DNA of 5,108 nucleotides from 2-12-FULL-65-11 sp049679965 (GCA_049679965.1 JBAUGX010000100.1:1-5108), one strand, 5' to 3'. Shown: positions 1 to 4,285, numbered from the stretch's first letter. The notes: generated by a model from the letters alone, not told the origin. Numbers and translations are program-made.

Positions 1-1
1 G

Positions 2-232
2 TTCATGGCCAATGAGGGGCTGAAGCCGGAAAGCATCGACACCACTGCGACGGTGAACTTCGAGAACGTCAACGGCGCCTGGACCATCACCGAAAGCCAC
101 TTGAAAACGATGGTCAAGAGCGCCGGGGCCAGCGCGGCGGCGTTCCAGAAGGCCGCGGAAGGCGCCAAGGCCGGCTGTCCCATTTCGCGCCTCTTGAATA
201 CGAAGATCACGCTCGACGCCAAGCTCGCCTAG
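2..232 (+). CDS. OsmC-family peroxiredoxin, C-terminal half (5' end outside window)
   Basis: OsmC/Ohr-family proteins are cytoplasmic thiol peroxidases that reduce organic hydroperoxides using two cysteines. Only the last 76 codons are here; the frame is open to the left edge, and the ATG at 5 is more likely an internal Met than the start, since the family is about 140 residues long. Recognisable pieces are the segment reading LKPESIDTTATV and the C-terminal block AGCPISRLLNTKITLDAKL, which carries the second catalytic cysteine in the usual GCPxS context followed by the closing beta strand. The first cysteine would lie upstream of the window. The resemblance is to the OsmC branch rather than Ohr. 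Its TAG (230-232) overlaps the stop of the convergent deacylase gene. Family assignment is from memory of conserved motifs. Confidence 0.82.
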   Translation, partial: FMANEGLKPESIDTTATVNFENVNGAWTITESHLKTMVKSAGASAAAFQKAAEGAKAGCPISRLLNTKITLDAKLA

Positions 233-711
233 GGGCGTCGTCCAGCCAGCGCGTGCGCGAACACGCCGACGACCGGATGCGCGAGGTCTGCAAGATCCGC
301 CCAGTGCATCCGGATCGCGTCGGTGTGTGTGCCGGCGTTGAACACCATCTCGGGCTCGCCCACCAGGCTCCGGTCCAGAAAGACGCGCTGTCGGTATAGA
401 TCGCCGAATGGTGGCATGGCCCCCGGCTCGCAGTCCGGGTAGAGCTCGGTGATTTCCTGCTCGCGAGCCAGGCGAAGAGTCCCGGCTCCGGCCAATGCGC
501 GCAGCTCTTCCAGGTCCACCCTGAAGTGGGCGGGAAGAACGGCCAGGACGGGCTCGCTGTCGGCGAAACAGACGACCACTTTGGCCCACGACCGCCCCGG
601 CACGTGGGAAATCGCCGCTTCCTCTTGAGCCGTGAAGGCGACTCGATGCTGGAACGTGGTGTACGGAACGCGGGCGTGCTTGAGGAATTCGACCAGTGCG
701 TGCGGTCTCAC
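229..711 (-). CDS. YbaK/EbsC-family aminoacyl-tRNA deacylase
   Basis: This 160-residue protein matches the single-domain YbaK/ProX/EbsC family, which hydrolyses mischarged aminoacyl-tRNAs in trans (for example Cys- or Ala-tRNAPro) and so protects translation accuracy in the cytoplasm. Visible family features are the N-terminal substrate-side segment with AFTAQE (25-30), the conserved lysine in SWAKVVV (Lys44), the glycine-rich loop GAMPPFG (97-103) and FNAGTHT (124-130). The length is typical for a complete member. The start is GTG (minus strand, 709-711), chosen because GGGAGGG lies six to seven bases upstream and the protein begins in the family-typical way, with a short helix before VPYTTFQH. 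A seven-base-pair inverted repeat sits just upstream of the ribosome binding site. The gene converges on the OsmC gene and is monocistronic as far as can be seen. The exact substrate cannot be told from sequence. Confidence 0.85.
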   Translation of the reverse strand: MRPHALVEFLKHARVPYTTFQHRVAFTAQEEAAISHVPGRSWAKVVVCFADSEPVLAVLPAHFRVDLEELRALAGAGTLRLAREQEITELYPDCEPGAMPPFGDLYRQRVFLDRSLVGEPEMVFNAGTHTDAIRMHWADLADLAHPVVGVFAHALAGRRP

Positions 712-722
712 GGCGCCCTCCC

Positions 723-740
723 GGCCGGCGGCTGCCGGCC
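723..740 (-). promoter_or_regulatory. Inverted repeat in the deacylase leader
   Basis: GGCCGGC (723-729) and GCCGGCC (734-740) form a perfect seven-base-pair stem with a four-base loop. On the minus strand this hairpin ends two to three bases before the GGGAGGG ribosome binding site of the deacylase gene. It could influence ribosome access or be an operator, or it may be a by-product of high GC content. No T-run follows it, so it is a poor terminator. Confidence 0.35.
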
Positions 741-818
741 CACAACGGCATGACCGAGGGTCCGAAACGACGAAGCGAAGGGCGCGATTATATGACGGTC
801 TCGTGGCCTTGGAAATCT

Positions 819-845
819 GAATTACAATTCAAATTCACTCCGCGT
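819..845 (+). promoter_or_regulatory. Possible tRNA promoter -10 region
   Basis: An AT-rich patch just before the tRNA contains TACAAT at 823-828, five of six matches to the sigma-70 -10 box, which would start transcription near 835 and give a leader of about ten bases. The same patch holds a small palindrome, GAATT-AC-AATTC (819-830). No convincing -35 box is seen 16-18 bases upstream, so this is a weak call. Confidence 0.3.
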
Positions 846-921
846 GGGCCAGTAGCGCAGTTGGGAGCGCGCATGAATGGCATTCATGAGGTCGCCGGTT
901 CGATCCCGGCCTGGTCCACCA
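846..921 (+). tRNA. tRNA-Ala (anticodon GGC)
   Basis: The cloverleaf closes fully. The acceptor stem is GGGCCAG (846-852) with CTGGTCC (911-917), the D stem GCGC with GCGC (855-858, 867-870), the anticodon stem CATGA with TCATG (872-876, 884-888), and the T stem GCCGG with CCGGC (894-898, 906-910) around the loop TTCGATC. The anticodon loop is ATGGCAT with GGC at 879-881, reading GCC/GCU alanine codons. The third acceptor pair is G848:T915, the G3:U70 wobble that alanyl-tRNA synthetase recognises, which confirms identity independently of the anticodon. Discriminator A918 and an encoded CCA complete it. The 3' end is the left copy of a direct repeat that marks an integration site; the gene remains intact. 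Confidence 0.97.
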
Positions 922-1056
922 TTTCTCTTTTCGACCCCTCACCTGGCGTTAAGTAGTTGAAGACAGGAAGCGTTACGCCGGTTCGAACAAGTCGTTTTCC
1001 ATCGAACGCCACGCCTTCAGGGAAGAATACCTGCTGCAGCCGCTGTTTTTGACTCA
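884..1056 (-). pseudogene. Serine-recombinase (integrase) C-terminal remnant
   Basis: Read on the minus strand, about 1051 down to 926 encodes RLQQVFFPEGVAFDGKR followed by VRTGVTLPVFNYL. This resembles the C-terminal tail of large serine recombinases, where an FPEG(V/L)-x-(Y/F)DG motif precedes a last hydrophobic strand. The frame then crosses the tRNA 3' end in antisense (peptide MVDQAGIEPATS, 887-922) and stops at 884-886. Tails of this type, ending in tRNA antisense, are common for integrases lying next to their att site. Everything upstream is missing: the catalytic serine domain and the main recombinase domain are absent, and homology ends at about 1051, where a different gene starts on the other strand. 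The fragment cannot be an active enzyme. Identification rests on remembered motif similarity; a chance open frame is the alternative. Confidence 0.6.
905..925. repeat. attL-like direct repeat at tRNA-Ala 3' end
   Basis: These 21 bases, from the 3' arm of the T stem through the encoded CCA and four bases beyond, recur at 4143-4163 with a single difference (C911 versus T4149). Identity stops immediately outside on both sides. Integrated elements that use a tRNA 3' end carry exactly such a copy, because it restores the tRNA after insertion. The seen fact is the repeat; the att role is inferred from its position in a tRNA and from the recombinase-like remnant beside it. Confidence 0.75.
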
Positions 1057-1059
1057 GCG

Positions 1060-1521
1060 ATGGCCTGCGGCAGCTTGGGCTGTTCAGTCTCGCTGTTCGA
1101 GCGGCGTGCAAATGCCTGGGTCGCGATCGGGGCTATACGCGCCACGGACGCCCCCGCCGCCGAAGTGCTGGCGCCAGCGCCGGGAGACCGTTATGGCATC
1201 CTCAGGGGCGGTTGCGCCGGCGATAGGCCCTGCGGGGAATGGACCTATTACCGCTGGAACGGCAGTGCCTATCAGGACGCGATGATCGATGTTCGTGGGA
1301 ACTGGGTCGACATCGCAAACGGCGGCTTATGGACGCTCGTCACCGAAGTCGGGGTTCTCGCAGCACCCTCGCCTGATGCGGCCGTACTGGAGCGCTACCC
1401 CAAGGGCACAGAAGTGGTCGTGATCGGCAACGCACGCGGTGGGCAGTACAAGTATGTGTCCCCCTGCAACGCCTGCCAAAACGGCTTCATCGATCCTGCC
1501 GCGTTGCGCAAGACGTACTAA
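1060..1521 (+). CDS. Cysteine-rich protein with C-terminal SH3-like domain, probably 5'-truncated
   Basis: The frame encodes 153 residues from the ATG at 1060. The N-terminal part (1-85) has four cysteines (3, 8, 52, 58) and aromatic motifs such as EWTYYRWNG. Residues about 91-150 look like a bacterial SH3-like fold: LWTLVTEVGVLAAPSPDAAVLERYPKGTEV matches the usual pattern of a beta strand, a short Pro/Ser turn, then PKGT leading into the next strand, and the domain closes with GFIDPAALRK. Two more cysteines (136, 139) sit just before that end. Even numbers of cysteines suggest disulfides and an exported protein, yet there is no signal peptide and no ribosome binding site at 1060. The frame is open upstream to 961, but that stretch is shared with the recombinase remnant on the other strand. 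The simplest reading is loss of the original N-terminus, perhaps a signal peptide, at the junction near 1055. Function unknown. Confidence 0.6.
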   Translation: MACGSLGCSVSLFERRANAWVAIGAIRATDAPAAEVLAPAPGDRYGILRGGCAGDRPCGEWTYYRWNGSAYQDAMIDVRGNWVDIANGGLWTLVTEVGVLAAPSPDAAVLERYPKGTEVVVIGNARGGQYKYVSPCNACQNGFIDPAALRKTY

Positions 1522-1522
1522 C

Positions 1523-1552
1523 CCGCGATGTCGCGGCGGTGGCCCCGGGGCC
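1523..1552. terminator. GC-rich palindromes between convergent genes
   Basis: Directly after the TAA of the SH3-like gene lies CCGCGA-tg-TCGCGG (1523-1536), and four bases later a perfect twelve-base palindrome, GGCCCCGGGGCC (1541-1552). They occupy the 52-base gap between two convergent genes, a sensible place for bidirectional transcription termination. Neither is followed by a T-run, so a classical intrinsic terminator is not shown. Confidence 0.35.
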
Positions 1553-1573
1553 CAGGCGAGCGCCCGGAGCGTG

Positions 1574-2098
1574 CTATTCCTCTCCGGTCGCGCCGATGAA
1601 ACGGTCGAGTCCCTTCAGGAACCAGCAACCGATCACCATGACGATGAGCAGCACCACGATGCGTTCGATGCTGACCCCCTCGGCGCCCCCGCTGACCAGT
1701 GTGTAGACAACCATGGCGGGTATCAGCAGCACGCGCATGATCCAGCGCACGGCGCGATACGCCTTCGACTTCGAGACCCTGCGCTCGACAGCCACGCCGC
1801 CCAGGAATGCCGCCACCAATGCTATGAGAGCCACGATGATCAAAACGCCGCCGCCGGATCGTATGCCGACCAACGGCGCGCCCCTTGGGACAAGGAACGC
1901 TGTTGCCACGGTTGCCAGTCCGACGAACGGGTAGGCGACGCAGATCAGCGGCGACAGTATCACCGCTGCGACGAGCATCCCACCGCCCTGCCCTCCTTCC
2001 CGAGTGCTCTTTCCCTGGGAATAGGCGAGGGAGTCCTCTACAGTCGAACCCGTGAACTGGGAGCCGCGCAGGCCCTCCTGGTAATGGTCGTGGTCCAT
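1574..2098 (-). CDS. Four-TM integral membrane protein, unknown function
   Basis: I do not recognise this 174-residue protein. It has a hydrophilic, Gly/Ser-rich N-terminus (1-40, starting MDHDHYQEG) and then about four hydrophobic segments: roughly 41-69, 83-104, 118-137 and 145-162. Basic residues cluster between segments two and three (ERRVSKSKAYRAVR, 105-118), and the tail is acidic (GATGEE). The ATG is chosen because AAGGAAGGG lies two to ten bases upstream on the minus strand, and because this frame alone gives a sensible membrane profile; a longer overlapping plus-strand frame across 1439-2725 is low-complexity shadow. The gene is divergent from the two-TM protein that starts at 2272, with 173 bases between them, so the two may be co-regulated. 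It sits inside the proposed island as cargo. Confidence 0.72.
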   Translation of the reverse strand: MDHDHYQEGLRGSQFTGSTVEDSLAYSQGKSTREGGQGGGMLVAAVILSPLICVAYPFVGLATVATAFLVPRGAPLVGIRSGGGVLIIVALIALVAAFLGGVAVERRVSKSKAYRAVRWIMRVLLIPAMVVYTLVSGGAEGVSIERIVVLLIVMVIGCWFLKGLDRFIGATGEE

Positions 2099-2108
2099 GT
2101 CCCTTCCT

Positions 2109-2147
2109 TGTGTAGCAGCATCTTACACAGTCTTCCTGATCTCCCAA
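2109..2147 (-). promoter_or_regulatory. Candidate promoter and overlapping inverted repeat for the four-TM gene
   Basis: On the minus strand TTGGGA (complement of 2142-2147) and TAAGAT (complement of 2120-2125) are separated by 16 bases, each matching four of six sigma-70 consensus bases. The -10 box overlaps a perfect six-base inverted repeat, TGTGTA (2109-2114) and TACACA (2124-2129) with a nine-base spacer, which lies just in front of the ribosome binding site. A repressor bound there could block initiation, or the leader RNA could fold. Confidence 0.33.
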
Positions 2148-2174
2148 CACGCGTCACCCCTCTCTCAGTTCCCG

Positions 2175-2195
2175 CTCGTCGATCTACTCGTCGAT
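2175..2195. repeat. Nine-base direct repeat in divergent promoter region
   Basis: CTCGTCGAT occurs at 2175-2183 and again at 2187-2195, a twelve-base period, midway between two divergently transcribed membrane-protein genes. Spacing near one helical turn would suit a regulator binding in tandem on one DNA face. No known regulator is implied by the sequence. Confidence 0.4.
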
Positions 2196-2271
2196 ACCTG
2201 CACGGAGTCTTTGGATCTGGCCGCGTGCGTTGGGTTCGACTACCATCGACCAGGCAAAAAGGGGGGCAGGT

Positions 2272-2829
2272 ATGGCAGCAGTTGGCAGCGTCAGCATCGG
2301 TTCGAAGAAGATCGACCTCCACGCGTTCACGGGCGAGGTCATCAGCTCCTCACAAAGTTCCGAGACGGAGACGACCTACGAAGACGGCCGCGAGACGAAG
2401 CACCGTCGATGGACCTACAACAAGTTCGTCGTGCGCGCACCCGATGGTTCAACGCAAGGGACCGAGGTCGACACCCGACAGGCGACCGTCACCGAGGGCG
2501 AGCAGGTCACACTGTTTTGGGGAGTCGTCGGAACGAAGAAGAGCGACTACCTGGCCGTCTACAAACACGCCAGCGATAAGCTCGGCGTCGTGTGGGAGAC
2601 GCGCAACCAGTTGGCGACCCCAGCCCTTCTGCGCAGCCAGATCGTGCTCTCCATCCTGGCCCTGGTCTTCATCGTGGCCTTCGTCGCCACGTCCGGATTG
2701 GGGTCGGTCATTGTCCTCGGGCTGATCGTCGGGTTGTGGTACTGGCTCTACCGTCGCCGGCAAACCTTGATCCAAGCGGTCGAGGCGGCTATTCCTGTCG
2801 TGAAGGCCCGGCTTGGCGCCGGCGTGTGA
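2272..2829 (+). CDS. Two-TM membrane protein with soluble N-terminal domain, unknown function
   Basis: The protein has 185 residues from the ATG at 2272, which follows GGGGGGCAGG at close spacing; an in-frame TTG at 2230 has no such signal. Residues about 15-110 form a soluble beta-rich region that begins HAFTGEVISSSQSSETETTY, reminiscent of small uncharacterised domains with TGxVxSxSxSSET openings found in other bacteria, where a variable loop and a final EGEQVTL strand follow (75-82 here). Two adjacent hydrophobic helices span about 123-141 and 143-160 with a very short glycine turn between them, so both termini probably face the same side. A basic RRR (161-163) and an amphipathic C-terminal segment follow, consistent with a cytoplasmic location of both ends. 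It is divergent from the four-TM gene. No enzymatic motif is visible. Confidence 0.75.
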   Translation: MAAVGSVSIGSKKIDLHAFTGEVISSSQSSETETTYEDGRETKHRRWTYNKFVVRAPDGSTQGTEVDTRQATVTEGEQVTLFWGVVGTKKSDYLAVYKHASDKLGVVWETRNQLATPALLRSQIVLSILALVFIVAFVATSGLGSVIVLGLIVGLWYWLYRRRQTLIQAVEAAIPVVKARLGAGV

Positions 2830-3151
2830 GTCGGCTGGGACGTCGCTCTCGTACGTCACGCGCACACGGACAACAAAGGCGCACATGCGAGCGCCTCGAG
2901 CCATCGAATTGGCAGAACGATTCTAGCTGTTGTTGAGAGCGGCCCCGCGACGCAGGGCGCCCCTGCGGGATAGGTCCCGCCTGGTCGGCCAGTGGCGATT
3001 GATCCAGAATCTGACGGGCGCGGACGCTGATCAGAGCTTCTCTGAATCGCGAGCCCAGCGGTGCCTCCGCTTGGCCTCACTCAGTGCCGCTGGCCATCTT
3101 GCGGTTGTAGCGCCGAAGGGTACGCGCCCAGCAAGGCTCGCGTTGCCAGCC
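2830..3151. other. 322-base gene-free stretch with clustered hairpins
   Basis: No frame here looks like a real gene: candidates on both strands are short, compositionally biased and lack ribosome binding sites. The region does hold several inverted repeats. AGGCGC and GCGCCT (2877-2882, 2891-2896) lie about 48 bases past the two-TM gene and might help end its transcript. A tight cluster follows at 2952-2998. CAGCGG and CCGCTTG (3058-3063, 3069-3075) give another imperfect stem. On the minus strand this area is also the 3' trailer of hicB. It could be a decayed gene, a structured RNA, or simple spacer. Confidence 0.45.
2952..2998. repeat. Three back-to-back inverted repeats
   Basis: GCAGGG-cgc-CCCTGC (2952-2966) shares two bases with GCGGGA-tagg-TCCCGC (2965-2980), and CTGG-tcgg-CCAG (2981-2992), flanked by CGCC and GGCG, follows at once. 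The first two stems are perfect and cannot both form completely because they share 2965-2966. There is no T-run on either strand. Confidence 0.45.
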
Positions 3152-3379
3152 TCAGGCAGGAACGACGACGTACTCGGCAAATGACGTGGACGCCGGAACG
3201 GGCAGCTTATCTTCAAGGAGGCCCTCCACGTGCAACTGGATCACCTCATACATCCGCCGCTCAGTTTCCTCGCGCGTTTCCTCGCGCGTCGACCCTGTAG
3301 CGACGCAGCCTGGCAAATCTGGCGAGTACGCGGAGAAGTTGGTGCCGGCCTTCTCGATGATGATCAAGAATCGATGCAT
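3152..3379 (-). CDS. hicB: HicB-family antitoxin (short form) with 12-bp internal duplication
   Basis: HicB antitoxins bind and neutralise the HicA mRNA interferase. The 75-residue product matches the short HicB type: MHRFLIIIEKAG, then the hallmark FSAYSPDLPGCVATG, a helix (ERRMYEVIQLHVEGLLEDKLPVP) and a C-terminal strand ending AEYVVVPA. It is a partial RNase H fold without the C-terminal helix-turn-helix or ribbon-helix-helix domain that longer HicB proteins use to bind DNA. The ATG at 3377-3379 has AGGGG six to seven bases upstream and lies two bases past the original hicA stop, the usual tight coupling. In the usual loop before the helix, a TTTCCTCGCGCG unit occurs twice in tandem (3265-3288), adding four residues (REET repeated) without breaking the frame. 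The same frame is open upstream through the shifted hicA, so a fused product is also possible. Confidence 0.87.
   Translation of the reverse strand: MHRFLIIIEKAGTNFSAYSPDLPGCVATGSTREETREETERRMYEVIQLHVEGLLEDKLPVPASTSFAEYVVVPA
3265..3288. repeat. Perfect 12-bp tandem duplication inside hicB
   Basis: TTTCCTCGCGCG is present at 3265-3276 and again, without any change, at 3277-3288. It encodes the repeated residues in TREETREETER. Relatives of HicB, as remembered, have one copy of this segment, so it is probably a recent slippage duplication. Confidence 0.85.
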
Positions 3380-3381
3380 GA

Positions 3382-3586
3382 TTACCCCTTGAGCCCCGCC
3401 TGCTTCAGGATGCTGTTGTACGTGCGTGCCCGGTGCCAGGTCGTCAGACGGATGCCCGGCAATAGTGACGCGTCCCGCCTTCGTCGGGTGTTTGAACTGA
3501 CGGTGGCTGCCCTTGGTCGCCACTTCGCGCCAGCCGTCAGCCTCAATCAGCTTGACAGCGTCACGAACCTTGGGCCCAGGGTCCAT
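3382..3586 (-). pseudogene. hicA: HicA-family toxin, frameshifted near its C-terminus
   Basis: HicA is a small double-stranded-RNA-binding-fold mRNA interferase that cleaves transcripts when not bound by HicB. Residues 1-54 are well conserved: KVRDAVKLIEADGW (helix one), then ATKGSHRQFKHP with the catalytic histidine (His28), then GRVTIAGHPSDDLAPGT. After this point the expected end, YNSILKQAGLKG then TAA (3382-3384), is present but one frame away. CGTG occurs twice in tandem at 3421-3428; removing one copy restores a 66-residue HicA of normal size. The actual frame lacks the last helix of the fold and continues through HVQQHPEAGGAQGVI into the HicB start codon. The toxin is therefore probably inactive, unless the fusion still folds. 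A sequencing or assembly error is the main alternative. The ATG at 3584-3586 has only a weak upstream AAG. Confidence 0.82.
3421..3428. repeat. 4-bp tandem duplication causing the hicA frameshift
   Basis: CGTG-CGTG lies exactly at the codon where HicA leaves its conserved sequence (after PGT). On the coding strand the two copies read CACG-CACG before TACAACAGC. Deleting one copy restores the family C-terminus and its stop codon, which identifies this unit as the lesion. Confidence 0.8.
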
Positions 3587-3684
3587 CTTATCGCGACCGA
3601 TACCGGCCGCCCAAGGCGACCGTTCGCTCCCTTTCTCGAGGAATCCCGGCCGCGCGATGGCTTCGACTGCGCATGGACCATCGT

Positions 3685-3721
3685 TTTAGAGGGTCGCGCC
3701 TCACTTGTCCGACCGTCTAAA
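3685..3721 (-). promoter_or_regulatory. Operator-like inverted repeat upstream of hicAB
   Basis: TTTAGAGGGTC (3685-3695) and GACCGTCTAAA (3711-3721) are complementary at 10 of 11 positions around a 15-base spacer, about 100 bases upstream of the hicA start. Toxin-antitoxin operons usually carry such operators near their promoter. The AT-containing arms could include promoter elements, but no clean -35/-10 pair is seen. The short HicB here lacks a DNA-binding domain, so any repressor might be another protein. Confidence 0.4.
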
Positions 3722-3738
3722 GAGGGCGGCCGTTCCAG

Positions 3739-3758
3739 GCGCCGGTGTGATCCGGCGC
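3739..3758 (-). terminator. Hairpin downstream of the winged-helix gene
   Basis: GCGCCGG (3739-3745) and CCGGCGC (3752-3758) form a perfect seven-base-pair stem with a six-base loop, 15 bases after the stop codon of the winged-helix gene as transcribed on the minus strand. Position and stability fit transcription termination, but no T-run follows, so termination would need to be factor-dependent. It separates this gene from hicAB. Confidence 0.4.
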
Positions 3759-3773
3759 GAACAACTCCGCACC

Positions 3774-4049
3774 TCAATGGCGCGTCAGATAGCGCAAGCG
3801 CTGGATGCCCTTGTCGGTGATTCTGTAGAAGAGCGCACCTTGTGCGTTGAGCGCCCGGCAGACCAATTGATACCGCTCCAACCGCCTCAAGTAAGTGTAG
3901 AACGCGCGGAACGCGCCCGGCTGCCGCGCCGCCTGCCAGATGTTCTTCGGCAGCATCCATTGACCAACCGGCGGATCACCGGCGAGAGGGAACGCATCGA
4001 GCACACGGACCTTCAGCACGTTTCTTGTGCGCGCCTGATAGAACGACAT
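3774..4049 (-). CDS. Small winged-helix-like DNA-binding protein
   Basis: From the ATG at 4047-4049 the product has 91 residues. The pattern fits a winged helix-turn-helix: helix one about 11-20 (VLKVRVLDAF), helix two about 34-42 (LPKNIWQAA), a recognition-type helix about 46-60 (AFRAFYTYLRRLERYQLV), and a wing (ALFYRITDKG, 72-81) followed by IQRLRYL. The FYRIT-x-KG-x-x-RL ending is typical of PadR/MarR-like and similar folds, but no specific family is claimed. The frame is open to an earlier ATG at 4158-4160, which lies in the tRNA-derived repeat and reads MVDQAG, a tRNA-antisense peptide, so the shorter start is preferred; GGAG lies ten bases before it. The gene is the last in the proposed island, in the same direction as hicAB, and may encode a regulator of the island. 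Confidence 0.55.
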   Translation of the reverse strand: MSFYQARTRNVLKVRVLDAFPLAGDPPVGQWMLPKNIWQAARQPGAFRAFYTYLRRLERYQLVCRALNAQGALFYRITDKGIQRLRYLTRH

Positions 4050-4142
4050 CAGCGGGGCGCTCCATCCGGCGTTGGTCCCAAGCCGCTGATTCGCAGGAGA
4101 TCCAGTCGCTGGAGCTAGGACGCCATCTGGTTCCAAGCGGCG

Positions 4143-4163
4143 CCCGGCTTGGTCCACCATTTC
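4143..4163. repeat. attR-like direct repeat (copy of tRNA-Ala 3' end)
   Basis: This is the right copy of the 21-base segment found at 905-925, with one difference (T4149 for C911). It includes the acceptor-stem 3' strand and CCA, but no T loop, anticodon arm or 5' half, so it is not a tRNA gene. Together with the left copy it delimits about 3.2 kb. Confidence 0.75.
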
Positions 4164-4205
4164 CTTCCCTCCAGTTGGCCGGCTCCCGCTGTCGAGCGCC
4201 GATCC

Positions 4206-4240
4206 TTGTCACATAAATAGTCCATAAAATAATCTATAAT
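4206..4240 (+). promoter_or_regulatory. Promoter of the secreted-protein gene
   Basis: An AT-rich island in otherwise GC-rich DNA ends with a perfect -10 box, TATAAT, at 4235-4240. The -35 region is unclear: CATAAA (4212-4217) has the right 17-base spacing but a poor match, while TTGTCA (4206-4211) matches better but is 23 bases away. Transcription would begin near 4247, giving a leader of about 40 bases. Confidence 0.55.
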
Positions 4241-4285
4241 CCGCAGGTTCGACAACTCGGAGTCCCCTGAATCTTGGAGGCAGTC

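Noticed and set aside
961..1059. Upstream extension of the SH3-like frame, and a parallel frame reading KRYAGSNKSFSIERHAF
   Set aside because: Neither has a credible start codon, and both run opposite to the recombinase-like remnant, which explains the coding appearance of this stretch better.
1439..2725. A 428-codon plus-strand open frame, the longest in the window
   Set aside because: It is full of Arg/Ser/His low complexity, overlaps two better-supported genes (minus 1574-2098 and plus 2272-2829) in other frames, and has no ribosome binding site or domain. It is a GC-rich shadow.
3031..3151. A short minus-strand segment reading RTLRRYNRKMASGTE, in frame after the hicB stop
   Set aside because: It looked protein-like, but it is only a few tens of residues long, has no start with a ribosome binding site and matches nothing I can name. 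It may be a gene remnant, but I cannot support it.
3241..3300. Possible CRISPR or longer tandem array around the TTTCCTCGCGCG units
   Set aside because: Only two adjacent 12-bp units exist, with no spacers, and they lie within a coding sequence.
3230..3820. A 196-codon plus-strand open frame opposite hicAB
   Set aside because: It lies antisense to the clearly recognisable HicA/HicB coding sequence, and its own composition is biased with no family motif.
3547..3960. A 137-codon minus-strand frame upstream of hicA
   Set aside because: It overlaps the winged-helix gene and the start of hicA in another frame, crosses two inverted repeats, and its product has no visible fold pattern.
4143..4163. 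A second tRNA gene at the right repeat
   Set aside because: Only the acceptor 3' strand and CCA are present. No T loop, anticodon arm, D arm or 5' acceptor strand can be found upstream, so it is a fragment.
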